Assembly: GCA_944989445.1 (NCBI GenBank)
Contig: CALYLW010000019.1
Location: forward strand, 2,226,648-2,290,647
DNA: 64,000 nucleotides
Source: Ampullaceana balthica
Lineage: Eukaryota > Mollusca > Gastropoda > Lymnaeidae
Direction of reading: 5' to 3'
Below, one piece after another: positions 12,599-25,600 of this stretch. Position 1 is the first letter of the stretch. Every line of letters starts with the position of its first letter. The notes under the pieces were generated by a model, which saw only the letters and a program-made list of their open reading frames with translations, had not been told where the DNA came from and did no database searches. The position numbers were made by a program, and so were the translations under genes.

Positions 12599-12623
12599 CA
12601 TTTAAAGACTCCAGCTTATGAAA

Positions 12624-12820
12624 GGTGTGTCACCCCATGATGTGATGGACAGATTGTCTCCACTTGTCTCTCTCAGTGGCACCCCATGATGTGATGGACA
12701 GATTGTCTCCACTTGTCTCTCTCAGTGGCACCCCATGATGTGATGGAGAGATTGTCTCCACTTGTCTCTCTCAGTGGCACCCCATGATGTGATGGAGAGA
12801 TTGTCTCCACTTGCAGCCCA
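12624..12820. repeat. 49-bp minisatellite, four copies
   Basis: The unit contains CACCCCATGATGTGATGG and TTGTCTCCACTTGTCTCTC. Copies start about every 49 bases, immediately 3' of the hAT MITE at 12263-12598. Confidence 0.85.
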
Positions 12821-13384
12821 AGAACCAATTCCATTTGGCCCCCTCAATGATTTAATAACATTCTCTCTCAGTGGCAACCGAAGTCCAAACTGAACTCAGA
12901 AATTGTGACCTATTTGACAGTTTCATTTTTAGCCATGACAGCACAGATAAAAGACAAACTCCACTAAAACAACAATGCAACTGTGCTGGGTTCTTTGTTT
13001 TATATAAGTCAACAGCAAAAGTCCAGCCATAGACTAAATAAATAATAGTCAATAGTCTTGTATTTTAAAAATAACATTTCAATTGTTATTTTAGCAAAGA
13101 TTCTAAAAAAATATTTAAGTCTCAACCTTTCGGGTTCATTTTAAATTTAAAAAAAATAATTCATTGATAATATATACACAGAATAAATTAGATTGCATTT
13201 CCATGTTTAAAATTTACATAAGTAACTCATAATATTAATTCAAGCATTTAGACATTGTCTCTATTCCCTGCACACAGGGATTTCTGGTCATCATTTAAAT
13301 AAGTTGATAAACTCAGTCAGTTGTTGGATTGACAGCAAGCTTTGACAACACAGCAATAAAATAACATTCACTAACACCTCCTTA

Positions 13385-13528
13385 CAGAGGCGTAACAACG
13401 ACTTGGCAGTTGCCAAGGGCTAATCCTTCAATAATCAATTTATTCTGTATAATTTAGTATTTTCCTTATTTCTCAAGGGCGCCAAAAATGAATTGGCCAA
13501 GGGCGCGGAAAACCCAGTTACGCTTCTG
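13385..13528. mobile_element. Short MITE with CAGAGGCGTAAC / GTTACGCTTCTG ends
   Basis: This 144-bp element with inverted ends and internal GGGCGCCAAAA-type motifs is related to the one at 552-724. It has no reading frame. Confidence 0.65.
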
Positions 13529-13690
13529 CTTCTCTAAATTCTTAGGTAACTTTGTAGCTACAATTTGTAGGGACATACAAAATTTTTATTACTAATATTA
13601 CTGATTTTTAAAAAAATAATTTAAAATAAACTTAAAGCTATGAGGCTATACAAATATTCTACTAATGTTTTCAAAGAATTTATCTCTTCT

Positions 13691-13950
13691 TAGCGGTGGT
13701 TGAGTGGCAGCGTGCTCGACTAGCGTACCGATGGTCACGGGTTCGAATCCATGTCAAGGCAAGGATTTGTTCCCGGGACCTAGGGCGTCCCTGAGTCACC
13801 CAGCTAACACTAGTTAGGCGGCTGGGTAATGCGTGGAACCCACAAAGCTGTGGCCTGTGAACGCTGCATCACTTGCCAACAGATCATCTGTCATGGTCTG
13901 TGGTTGCAATTATCTTCTGCTTAGAAGGAGCGTCTCTATTGATAAGATAG
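13691..13950 (+). mobile_element. tRNA-derived SINE, copy 1
   Basis: The head resembles a tRNA, with an A-box-like GGTTGAGTGG near 13698 and a perfect B box GGTTCGAATCC at 13740-13750. A unique body follows, then a tail TAGAAGGAGCGTCTCTATTG and GATAAGATAG. The body and tail match the minus-strand copy at 54379-54672. It is not a functional tRNA because no acceptor stem can form. Confidence 0.85.
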
Positions 13951-14642
13951 CCTGAGCAAAATACAACAGTGTTAGTGTTTTTTTTGTTTTTTTTAATTTG
14001 GAAATAAATTTTGCCTACATTCAAATTAAACTTTGCCAGCAAAGAGTATATATAACAACTTCAGCAAACTCTTTCTATTCATAAGGCATTTAAAAAAATT
14101 AGAAGTCATTTTCTTTTCGGTCATTTTTTCTTATTTAATATACGTGTATTTTAAAATATCCTTTAAAAAAATCTCTCTAAAGCTTTCTTTGCAACATTTG
14201 TCAAATGTTCATAGGACATGTTTCTCTTGACAAGTGTGTATGAACCTAAAGCATATTATAATGTGAGTTGAGCCAATATTAAATACTAACAAAGTGTAGG
14301 GATATCATGCTGTTGAAGCTTTCCTCTATGTCTTGAAAAACTCAACTCATTTAGAACAAAACATGTGACACAATAACTGACACGTCTCATATGTGACACA
14401 AGAACTTACACACCTCATATGTGACACAAGAACTGACACGCCTCATGGTAAAATAATTCATCAAACACCTGGCCAAGGATAAGTTTAGGAAACCACAATC
14501 TGGCCAAGGATAAGTTTAGGAAACCACACCCTGGCCAAGAATAAGTTTAGGAAACCCCAAAGACATTCAAACTGAAAACATGTGCACAACAAACTACTTT
14601 TTGTATTTATTTGGATCAATCAAAAACATTATTTGATCTGAT

Positions 14643-15076
14643 CAATGTTCCCTCTAAGATCCGTTGGTCCATGTGCAAAGTAAAAAAAAACTTGTGTGCA
14701 AAGTTGCACAGCATCCATTATTTGTGCAATATTTTACAAAATTTGCTGTATGGTAATTCTAAATTGCTGCGGGGCATCTGTCAGATATCTGTGTGGCAGC
14801 GCAGCTTAGGGGCCGTCCATAAAGTATGTCACGCTATTTTTTGGCCATTTTTACCCCCCCTCCCCCTGTCACAAATCTTGGACCCCCTCCCCCTAAAGTA
14901 CGTCACACTTTCCAACAAAAATGCTGTTTTTTCTTAACAAAATAATTAAAATTTAATACAAAACACCGTCACGTCACACATGACCGGACCCCCTCCCCCT
15001 GTCACACTTTATTACACCCCCTCCCCCCGTCTGGAGCGTGACATACTTTATGGACAGCCCCTTAAAGGTAACATTG
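14643..15076. mobile_element. 177-bp-class hAT MITE, copy 2, split by a later insertion
   Basis: The ends are CAATGTTCCCTCTAAG (14643) and GGTAACATTG (15076). The flanks GATCTGAT (14635-14642) and GATCTAAT (15077-15084) match at 7 of 8 bases, the hAT duplication length. It is interrupted at 14809-15061 by a PIF/Harbinger-type MITE. Confidence 0.85.
14809..15061. mobile_element. PIF/Harbinger-like MITE, copy B (nested)
   Basis: This 253-bp element with ends GGGGCCGTCCATAAAGTATG and the inverted counterpart is flanked by TTA at 14806-14808 and 15062-15064. Removing it restores the normal host repeat reading GCAGCTTAAAGG. A 3-bp TTA duplication and G-rich ends are characteristic of PIF/Harbinger. 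Confidence 0.85.
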
Positions 15077-15599
15077 GATCTAATCCTGTCTTAGGAACTT
15101 GGAAACACAAAGAATCACAAACAATAAATTAACTCATTTTGTTTTGTGAAAAAAAAATAAAAAATTTCTTAGAATTGGCTTGTAACATTTTTATAATTTA
15201 TAGGCTGCCATTTTAGGTCAAATATTTAAGGACCGTCCTGAAATGAACATACTAGATGGCTGTCCACCCTGCTACAACAACAAATTTTTAGCATAATGTT
15301 TTATTGTTTAGTAAAATGGGGAGAAAACTGCTGATATAGTGCAAGGGGATTTTCCTGAGGGCCAAATCAGAGAATTTCAGAGATGTGATTTAATATTTAC
15401 ACAATAAATATATCTTACACTATGGCACATAAAGACAATCTAGTGCTTGTCTGTCAATACTTTACATTAATGCCTAGCAGCAGCTGTCAAAATCTTGTAA
15501 GTATTCAACAAAGCTCAAAGTTTTAGGCTTTTGTTTGGATTAATAATTATCATTTGAATTGTTTCAGAAAAGCTGCCTTACGATATTTTAGAATTAATG

Positions 15600-15605
15600 T
15601 TTATT
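15600..15605 (-). promoter_or_regulatory. Candidate polyadenylation signal of the zinc-finger gene
   Basis: This is the first AATAAA on the minus strand downstream of the stop codon at 16662. It implies a 3' UTR of about 1.06 kb that includes the minisatellite at 15960-16605. Confidence 0.4.
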
Positions 15606-15959
15606 TGAGACAACAAGTACAAAGTGCATTGTAAAAAAAAATTTGCAGGGTTTTGTCAGACAATGAGTACTGACAAGGTGAACTGATAAAAAGTTAATGG
15701 TACCAAGGATTCTAGTGCATGTACAGACATACATACCTACAAAATAAAATTGATAACAAGTGGGTAAATAAACATATATTGTTTTTAACAAACATTTACT
15801 CTTTCAACATCATGAAGGATGGGTATTTAGTTCAGTTCTAAGACAACCAAGGACAGATTCAAAATCAAACGGTTGAAACTGATGGAGAAATGTTGGTAGA
15901 GGTGAGAGTCCCAACAAGTAATTACTGAGCCTAATAGTAAGAGGGTCAGCACTGTCATC

Positions 15960-16605
15960 AAAGTCTGGATGTGTCAGTTATATCACATGGTACTGACATC
16001 AAAGTCTGGATGTGACAGTCACACCTCATGGTACTGTCACCAAAGTCTGGATGTGATAGTCACATCTCTTGGTACTGTCATCCAAAGTCTTGATGTGACA
16101 GTCACATCTCAAGGTACTGTCACCAAAGTCTGGATGTGTCAGTTATATCACATGGTACTGACATCAAAGTCTGGATGTGATAGTCACATCTCATGGTACT
16201 GTCATCCAAAGTCTTGATGTGACAGTCACATCTCAAGGTACTGTCACCAAAGTCTGGATGTGTCAGTTATATCACATGGTACTGACACCAAAGTCTGGAT
16301 GTGATAGTCACATCTCTTGGTACTGACATCAAAGTCTTGATGTGACAGTCACATCTCAAGGTACTGTCACCAAAGTCTGGATGTGTCAGTTATATCACAT
16401 GGTACTGACACCAAAGTCTGGATGTGATAGTCACATCTCATGGTACTGTCATCCAAAGTCTTGATGTGACAGTCACATCTCAAGGTACTGTCACCAAAGT
16501 CTGGATGTGTCAGTTATATCACATGGTACTGACATCAAAGTCTGGATGTGATAGTCACATCTCATGATACTGACATCCAAAGTCTTGATGTGACAGTCAC
16601 ATTTC
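15960..16605. repeat. About 43-bp minisatellite, probably in the zinc-finger 3' UTR
   Basis: About 15 units share a core of the type AAAGTCTGGATGTGACAGTC. They fall into three alternating subtypes that form an approximately 130-bp higher-order unit. One subtype contains GATGTGACAGTCACATC, an 8-bp inverted repeat with a one-base centre. The array begins about 57 bases past the stop codon of the zinc-finger gene on its transcribed strand. Confidence 0.88.
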
Positions 16606-16661
16606 ATGTAAATCTGTTCCAAAGACATGAAATAGCAGAAGAATAAAACCCTCAGACCCCA

Positions 16662-19600
16662 TCAATTAGCTTTTGACCTTTTCGCACTGTATGTGCTAGT
16701 TATCTCGTCATCAAACTGTTTCCTTTTGATAATACGTCCGCTGCTACTGCGGCGGACCACATCAGACTCACTGAGTTTCTCTAAAGCTTTCTTTGCAACA
16801 TGAACCTGCATCTTTTTTGGAGTGGCCCCTCTTTTAGGTACGGGGCTTAGCTCTAGGGGGAGTTTGCCAAGAGTTTTCACTTTAGTACTGCTGTCATTGT
16901 TGGAGACAAAACTTGGAGAGGCTGGCCGAGGACTGGAGGACTTCTGGCTTCGTTTCGCTGAGACTTCGGGACGATTAGAGGACTTCTGGCTTCCTTTGGC
17001 TGCAATTGAGGGAGGACTGGAGGACTTCTGGCTCCCTTTGGCTGAGACTGTGAAAGGACTAGAGGACTTCTGGCTTCCTTTGGCTGAGACTGCGGGGGGC
17101 AGATTAGATTTGGGATGAAATTGTTTGTCTTTTATAATAAACTGATTCACAGACGAGAGTTTCACTTTTTTCACATCAGACTTGGGGGGACCCAGCCTTT
17201 TCACATCAGACTTGAGGGGACCCAGACATTTACTTGATGCACTTTCATTCTTTGCTGATACAATTTTGGCTGGGCTTAATTTACTGGACTGACTGAGTTG
17301 ATTCATCTCATTGAGGACTCTAGCCATTGTAACATCGATGCCAACACAACTGTTTTCCATTCCCATCACTCGACTGTTGTCAGTGGGAGGTTTCTTGGGT
17401 TCTTTGATATTTTCTGAAGGTACTGGGTTATCTTTGATATTTTCTGAAGGTACTGGATTATCTTTGATATTTTCTGAAGGTACTGGGTTATCTTTTATAT
17501 TTTCTGAAGGTACTGGATTATCTTTGATATTTTCTGAAGATACTGGGTTATCTTTGATTTGCACAGGGAATTCTTTAGAAGTTAAATTGTTGGTTATTGT
17601 TGCACTGTTAATATCTCTATTCTGGTCTGTTATACTCACATTGTCCTGCGTCCCATGTGTAGAATCCTTTGTGGTCTCTGAATGTTGAATGATTTTCTCC
17701 ACATCTGTATTGCCTTGTGTTACATGTACAGTGTATTCACATACAACACTTTTTTCTGTTTCCAGATTTCCTTCAGCTTGAAGTTCCAAATTTGCATTGC
17801 CTGTCGGCGTTGTTTCACTATGTGACATCCCACCAACTTTGTCACTTTTACCTGGGGACGTGGACACATAGATGTGTATAAATTGGGCATCATCATAACG
17901 ATCGTCATTTGGATCCGTTGCGAGATTATCTTCTTCAGGTGCTACAGGATTGTTGCCAGAACTGTCAGCCGTGACAGTGACAGAGCCGCCCATCTGCCAG
18001 AGCCCAGATGCACCTGTATCCTTGGGGACAGTTCCACTAGCCAAAGTGTGAGTTTGTGGGGCTGGACGAGCCAGCAATGAGTAGCTGTGACCTTTTTCTT
18101 TCTTAGGCACGTCTTTTCTGCCTAAATCAAGCACTGACATGACAATAGGACCACTGGGGACATTGCTCTTTTTCACTTTTGACTGTGCCTGGTGACTGAT
18201 CTTACAGTATGAGACTCCCTCTGTTTTCTTGTTTTTACTGGGTGTTTCTTGAGCTTTGCTGTCTCTCATGCTGATTTCTTTCATCGCTTTTGAAGCTGCA
18301 TCAGCAATGGCAGATTTTGCCTCAGTGGGTCTAAATTTAAGAATCTTTATGACCTTAGAGCTGCTGCCATTGTTTACAAGAGAATCTTTGCCAGAATTGT
18401 TCCTGAACTGAGCCACAAGTTGGCCAGCAGGTTCATGGCCAACAGGCTCAGACACTGTGTTTTCAGGGCCTGCGTTCACTCTTCTTTCTACTGTGATAAA
18501 AATGGGTGAGTTGACTTGGCAACCGTCTTCAAGCTTGCAAGCTGAGCCAGTCTGAGTTGTCTTTGAAACCTTAGATTCGGATTGAGTTAATATGTTTGGC
18601 TGATCTGAGCTCTCCTTTAAAGGGGTAAGAGTAAGATTAGAGTTCTCACTGGGTTTAGCAGGAGAAACATTGTCGAAGAATAAAGTACTTTTTCCCATTT
18701 CCCTGGCATCCATCTCTATCAGTTCATTTGATTGGTCGCTCTGATCGTCATTGATCACCATGTATCTCACCTGCTCAGATGAGCTGGAGTCCAGTACTTC
18801 ATACAGGATTTTCTGTCCGCCCGACTGAAAGATCTGAACAGATTCCATATCACTACCTTCTAAACTGATACAAGTCATGCCCTCGTCTTCGTCGCTGCTG
18901 TTTGTCCTTCCTTGCCGCTGGCTGGCCCGATTCTGTTTTAACTGGATCTTTGGTGAGCATCCCGGCTTCTGTATGGACGACGGTGCGGGCTTGACCAGGA
19001 CAGGGATGCTGGACTCCCCGCGGATTTTGATCTCCCACTTGTGGAAGAACCTCATGTGCCTGTTGACGGAGCTGAGCTGGAAAAACTCTCGGTGGCAGAT
19101 GGAGCAGATGAAGATCTGCGGGACCCCGTGGAGCTTGAGGATATGCTTGGTGACCTGCTGGGTGTTCTTCATCACGTACAGGCACACGTCACACCTGTGC
19201 ATGCCCACACGCTCCACATCTTCGTCGGTGTGGCTCTTCATGTGGTTGTGAAGTTCTGACTTGGTGATGTAGCGCATGGTGCACATAAGACATGAGTACG
19301 GCATGAGCCGGGGATCATCGGCACAGAGCTGCGTACTGTCGTAACCAATGACCTTCACAGAGACACATTTGGACGGAGAGCTGTCTGCAGCTTTGTTAGG
19401 ATCAGAGCCCTCCAAAATTTTGGGATCCCCCGCTAGGGTCCGTACCTCGGGGTCACCCGTCGTTTTGTCAGTGTCATAGAAAACTGATAAATCTGATTTG
19501 TCCAGAGTGGTGTTGTGCACTTTTTTCAGATGGGTCCTCAAACTGGAGATGGCACAGAACTGCATGGCACACGACCCACATGTCAACTCATCATAGTTGG

Positions 19601-22600
19601 AATGCCCACCAGAATTCGTCGCAGCCATGGAAGGATTGTTTGTTTTGTTGCCGCTGGCCTCCACTTTAGCCAGACCTTTTCTTGTTATACTCGGCACGAC
19701 ATTTTTACCTTTTTTCCACGATGCAGAACCCAACCTTTTCCCTTCTGCGTCTCGGTCGGCATTTCCTGTCCCGTGCCCCTGTTCAGCCTGTGGGATGGTG
19801 GAGGTATGAGTGAGTTCTACTTTGATGGACTCCTCCGCTGGCGTCCTGCCCTCGGGTGAACATGGTTCTGTTATCTCCTCCTTGACCATCGTCTCGGCTC
19901 GCTGCTTGGTTGGCTTGACGAATAAAGTCTCTGAGGCATTAAACTCAAAGTTGTCGTCTGACCAAACAGCGTTGTTGATGTTCCAGGCGGCATCAACACT
20001 CTCACAGAATTTGACCTGAACAGTCAAGATAAACAATTATTCAAACAATAAAAGATTAAATTCGTATATGTTTGTAGTTGATGAATGAGGCGAAGGTATT
20101 ACTACCAAAAAAAATTCCAGAAAAGCCAAAGTGTGAATCGTGAGACACAGAAAAGAAGACTTACCTTGAGTTTGTAATGGAAGTTGATGAATGTGGTGAG
20201 GGTATGACTACAGCAGTCTTACCTTGAGTTTGTAATGGAAGTTGATGAATGTGGTGAGGGTATGACTACAGCAGTCTTACCTTGAGTTTGTGATGGAAGT
20301 TGATGAATGTGGTGAGGGTATGACTACAGCAGACTTACCTTGAGTATGTAATGGAAGTTGATGAATGTGGTGAGGGTATGACTAAAGCAGTCTTACCTTG
20401 AGTTTGTGATGGAAGTTGATGAATGTGGTGAGGGTATGACTACAGCAGACTTACCTTGAGTATGTAATGGAAGTTGATGAATGTGGTGAGGGTATGACTA
20501 CAGAAGTCTTACCTTGAGTTTGTAATGGAAGTTGATGAATGTGGTGAGGGTACGACTACAGCAGTCTTACCTTGAGTTTGTAATGGAAGTTGATGAATGT
20601 GGTGAGGGTATGACTACAGCAGTCTTACCTTGAGTTTGTAATGGAAGTTGATGAATGTGGTGAGGGTATGACTACAGCAGTCTTACCTTGAGTTTGTAAT
20701 GGAAGTTGATGAATGTGGTGAGGGTATGACTACAGAAGTCTTACCTTGAGTTTGTGATGGAAGTTGATGAATGTGGTGAGGGTATGACTACAGCAGTCTT
20801 ACCTTGAGTTTGTAATGGAAGTTGATGAATGTGGTGAGGGTATGACTACAGCAGTGTTACCTTGAGTTTGTAATGGAAGTTGATGAATGTGGTGAGGGTA
20901 TGACTACAGCAGTCTTACCTTGAGTTTGTGATGGAAGTTGATGTGCCTGATGGTGATGCTGCGAGACAGAAACCTCTTGTGACAGAATGAGCACTGATAC
21001 CTCTCCACCTGATGACAATAACAAAAAGGTCATGATTATAACAATTCTTGGTCTAATCACCAGTGTGTCTAAACAAACGGGATCATTGAATTTATCTATA
21101 TATTTTTTAAAATTTACAGGCGCCCCTTTTATATATTGCATCCCATATTACTCATACGAGAACGCACAACTGACCATGCTGGCCTGTTTTGGGAAGTGAA
21201 GCAGCGGATTAGTCGTATGTTATACTATGACTTCAGATAATAACGATGATCAGATAGCTGACAGACAATGACCGTCTGACCAAACAGTCTGACCGGATAA
21301 CTGTTAGACAGAGACCATAAGACTAGTTGACAGAAAGGGACCGCCTTACTTCTGGTGGACGGCCAGTAGCCTCAATCACTTTCAGTCTCTTTCTATTTCA
21401 TCTGCAACCAAAACTGCTCAAAATGATCACATAAAAAACTTTCAGTACGTATTTCATTTGCCATCCATACTTGATTAACTTTCTTGAACTGAAGCAATGT
21501 TTGATCAAATGATCCTTTATAGAAGTACATTGTATTTTAAAGACAAAATACTTTCACCATTAGCATTATTTCTTTAACTTTGAAATCACAATACATTACC
21601 TTGGTGTGTTTGTTACGTATATGACTACGAAGCTGAGCATTCTGCCTGAAACCAGCATTGCAAAAGTCACATACATATGGTTTCTCATCTGTGTGGATGC
21701 GTAGATGCTCAATCATGATACTTTTTCTGCCGAATATCCTGTGGGAAAACATTCAGTACACCTGACGTAAGTGTGTTCAAGAAAACATTCAGTACACCTG
21801 ACGTAAGTGTGTTCAAGAAAACATTCAGTACACCTGACGTAAGTGTGTTCAAGAAAACATTCAGTACACCTGACGTAAGTGTGTTCAAGAAAACATTCAG
21901 TACACCTGACGTAAGTGTGTTCAAGAAAACATTCAGTACACCTGACGTAAGTGTGTTCAAGAAAACATTCAGTACACCTGACGTAAGTGTGTTCAAGAAA
22001 CTAATCAAATCTTAATGTTTTACAACCTTAAATCTGACATGTTTTAGTGAACAAATAGAGTTATGTCAACAATACAGAACTACAGTTGTACCTCAGTATA
22101 CGTCTGACATGTTTTAGTGAACAAATAGAGTTATGTCAACAATACAGAACTACAGTTGTACCTCAGTATACGTCTGACATGTTTTAGTGAACAAATAGAG
22201 TTATGTCAACAATACAGAACTACAGTTGTACCTCAGTATACGTCTGCTATGGCATAAGTCCAACTTGGTATATGTCCTGTTTGGCGCGAAACATTTTGCT
22301 ATAAAACCTTAGTTTGGAATAAGAACTTGCGTGCTAGAACTTGTATGAGTCAAAATGACATATCGCGCATGTGTAACTTGTAGGAATCAAAGCGTGATCC
22401 TCAAGTGTGTTAGTACGGTAGTTCCTACCATACAGTAAATTTTTAATTCACTTATCATGAATTCTAAGTTAACGAAAGAAACCAAGCAACAAAAAAAATC
22501 TTTAGGATCACCATGGAGGTGAAAAAAAGATTGTTGTAAAGGATGAAATTGGCATGTGTGTCCGGGACTTAGTTGTAGCATACCGAGTGCCATGAACAGC

Positions 22601-25600
22601 CATTTCTATGATGGTGCAAAACAAAGACGTTATTAAATAGGCAAATGTTGTGAAAGGGATGAAATTGATTACAAAACAAAGATCAGGGACATTAGAGCTT
22701 ATTGAAAAACTACTTTTGATCTGGGTAACAGAAAAAGATTTTTAAAAGTTTGTCTAAGTTCTAACTAGCCAGTTAGTTTAGCAGTATTTATGTATTTTAG
22801 TATTAAGCATCGTTTAAATTATTTTATGCAACCATGTCAATAAATGTATATGTAAAATAACAATATGATTTTTTTCTCTTGGGAACGGATTTAATCATTT
22901 TCCATTTATTTCTTATGGTAAAAATATGTTTGGTATGCGTCCTGTTTGGTCCAACGATCTAGAACGGATTAAGGACGTATACTGAGGTAACACTGTACTT
23001 ATCTTAATTCTTTATGTGCCCTGGCAGCCCCCACAATATCAGATATCTGCCCTGGCAGCCCCCACAATATCAGATATCTGCCCTGGCTGCCCCCACAATA
23101 TCAGATATGTATCCTGGCAGCCCCCGCACTAATCAGATATGTGCCCTGGCTGCCACCACACTATCAGATATGTGCCCTGGCTTCCCCCACACTATCAGAT
23201 ATGTGCCCTGGCAGCCCCCACAATATCAGATATGTGCCCTGGCTGCCCCCACAATATCAGATATGTGCCCTGGCAGCCCCCACAATATCAGATATGTGCC
23301 CTGGCTGCCCCCACACTATCAGATATGTACCCTTGCACTTACAGCCCCCAAAATATCAGATATGAGCCCTGGCTGCCCCACACTATCAGATATGTGCCCT
23401 TGCACTTACAGCCCCCACAATATCAGATATCTGCCCTGGCAGCCCCCACAATATCAGATATCTGCCCTGGCAGCCTCCACAATATCAGATATGTGCCCTG
23501 GCAGCCCCCACAATATCAGATATGTACCCTGGCAGCCCCCACAATATCAGATATATGCCCTTACAGCCCCCACAATATAAGATATCTGCCCTTACAGCCC
23601 CCACACTATCAGATATGTGCCCTGGCTGCCACCACACTATCAGATATCTGCCCTTACAGCCCCCACAATATCAGATATCTGCCCTGGCAGCCCCCACAAT
23701 ATCAGATATCTGCCCTTGCAGCCCCCACACTATCAGATATCTGCCCTTACAGCCCCCACAATATCAGATATCTGCCCTTACAGCCCCCACAATATCAGAT
23801 ATGTGCCCTTACAGCCCCCACAATATCAGATATGTGCCCTGGCTGCCCCCACAATATCAGATATGTGCCCTGGCTGCCCCCACAATATCAGATATGTGCC
23901 CTTACAGCCCCCACAATATAAGATATCGGCCCTTACAGCCCCCACAATATCAGATATGTGCCCTGGCAGCCCCCACAATATCAGATATGTGCCCTGGCTG
24001 CCACCACACTATCAGATATGTGCCCTGGCTTCCCCCACAATATCAGATATGTGCCCTTACAGCCCCAACAATATCAGATATCTGCCCTTACAGCCCCCAC
24101 AATATCAGATATGTGCCCTTACAGCCCCCACAATATCAGATATCGGCCCTGGCTGCCCCCACAATATCAGATATGTGCCCTTACATCCCCTACAATATCA
24201 GATATGTGCCCTTACAGCCCCCACAATATCAGATGTGTGCCCTTACAGCCCCCACAATATCAGATATCTGCCCTTACAGCCCCCACAATATCATATATCT
24301 GCCCTTACAGCCCCCACAATATCAGATATCTGCCCTTACAGCCCCCACAATATCAGATATGTGCCCTTACAGCCCCCACAATATCAGATATGTGCCCTTA
24401 CAGCCCCCACAATATCAGATATCTGCCCTTACAGCCCCCACAATATCAGATATCTGCCCTTACAGCCCCCACAATATCAGATATGTGCCCTTACAGCCCC
24501 CACACTATCAGATATGTGCCCTTATAGCCCCCACAATATCAGATATCTGCCCTGGCTGCCCCCACAATATCAGATATGTACCCTGGCAGCCCCCACAATA
24601 TCAGATATATGCCCTTACAGCCCCCACAATATAAGATATCTGCCCTTACAGCCCCCACACTATCAGATATGTGCCCTGGCTGCCACCACACTATCAGATA
24701 TGTGCCCTGGCTGCCCCCACAATATCAGATATGTGCCCTTACAGCCCCCACAATATCAGATATCTGCCCTTACAGCCCCCACAATATCAGATATGTGCCC
24801 TTACAGCCCCCACAATATCAGATATCTGCCCTGGCTGCCACCACACTATCAGATATGTGCCCTTACAGCCCCCACAATATCAGATATGTGCCCTTACAGC
24901 CCCCACAATATCAGATATCTGCCCTTACAGCCCCCACAATATCATGTATCTGCCCTTACAGCCCCCACAATATCAGATATCTGCCCTTACAGCCCCCACA
25001 ATATCAGATATCAGCCCTTACAGCCCCCACACTATCAGATATGTGCCCTGGCTTCCCCCACACTATCAGATATGTGCCCTGGCAGCCCCCACAATATCAG
25101 ATATGTGCCCTGGCTGCCCCCACAATATCAGATATGTGCCCTGGCAGCCCCCACAATATCAGATATCTGCCCTGGCAGCCCCCACAATATCAGATATCTG
25201 CCCTGGCAGCCTCCACAATATCAGATATGTGCCCTGGCAGCCCCCACAATATCAGATATGTACCCTGGCAGCCCCCACAATATCAGATATATGCCCTTAC
25301 AGCCCCCACAATATAAGATATCTGCCCTTACAGCCCCCACACTATCAGATATGTGCCCTGGCTGCCACCACACTATCAGATATCTGCCCTTACAGCCCCC
25401 ACAATATCAGATATCTGCCCTGGCAGCCCCCACAATATCAGATATCTGCCCTTGCAGCCCCCACACTATCAGATATCTGCCCTTACAGCCCCCACAATAT
25501 CAGATATCTGCCCTTACAGCCCCCACAATATCAGATATGTGCCCTTACAGCCCCCACAATATCAGATATGTGCCCTGGCTGCCCCCACAATATCAGATAT

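Noticed and set aside
13691..13765. Possible tRNA gene on the + strand
   Set aside because: No acceptor or anticodon arm could be formed, and the same body and tail recur at 54379-54672, marking it as a SINE.
21709..22015. Open frames on both strands across a 36-bp repeat
   Set aside because: The repeat period is a multiple of three with no stops; there is no domain and the region is intronic.
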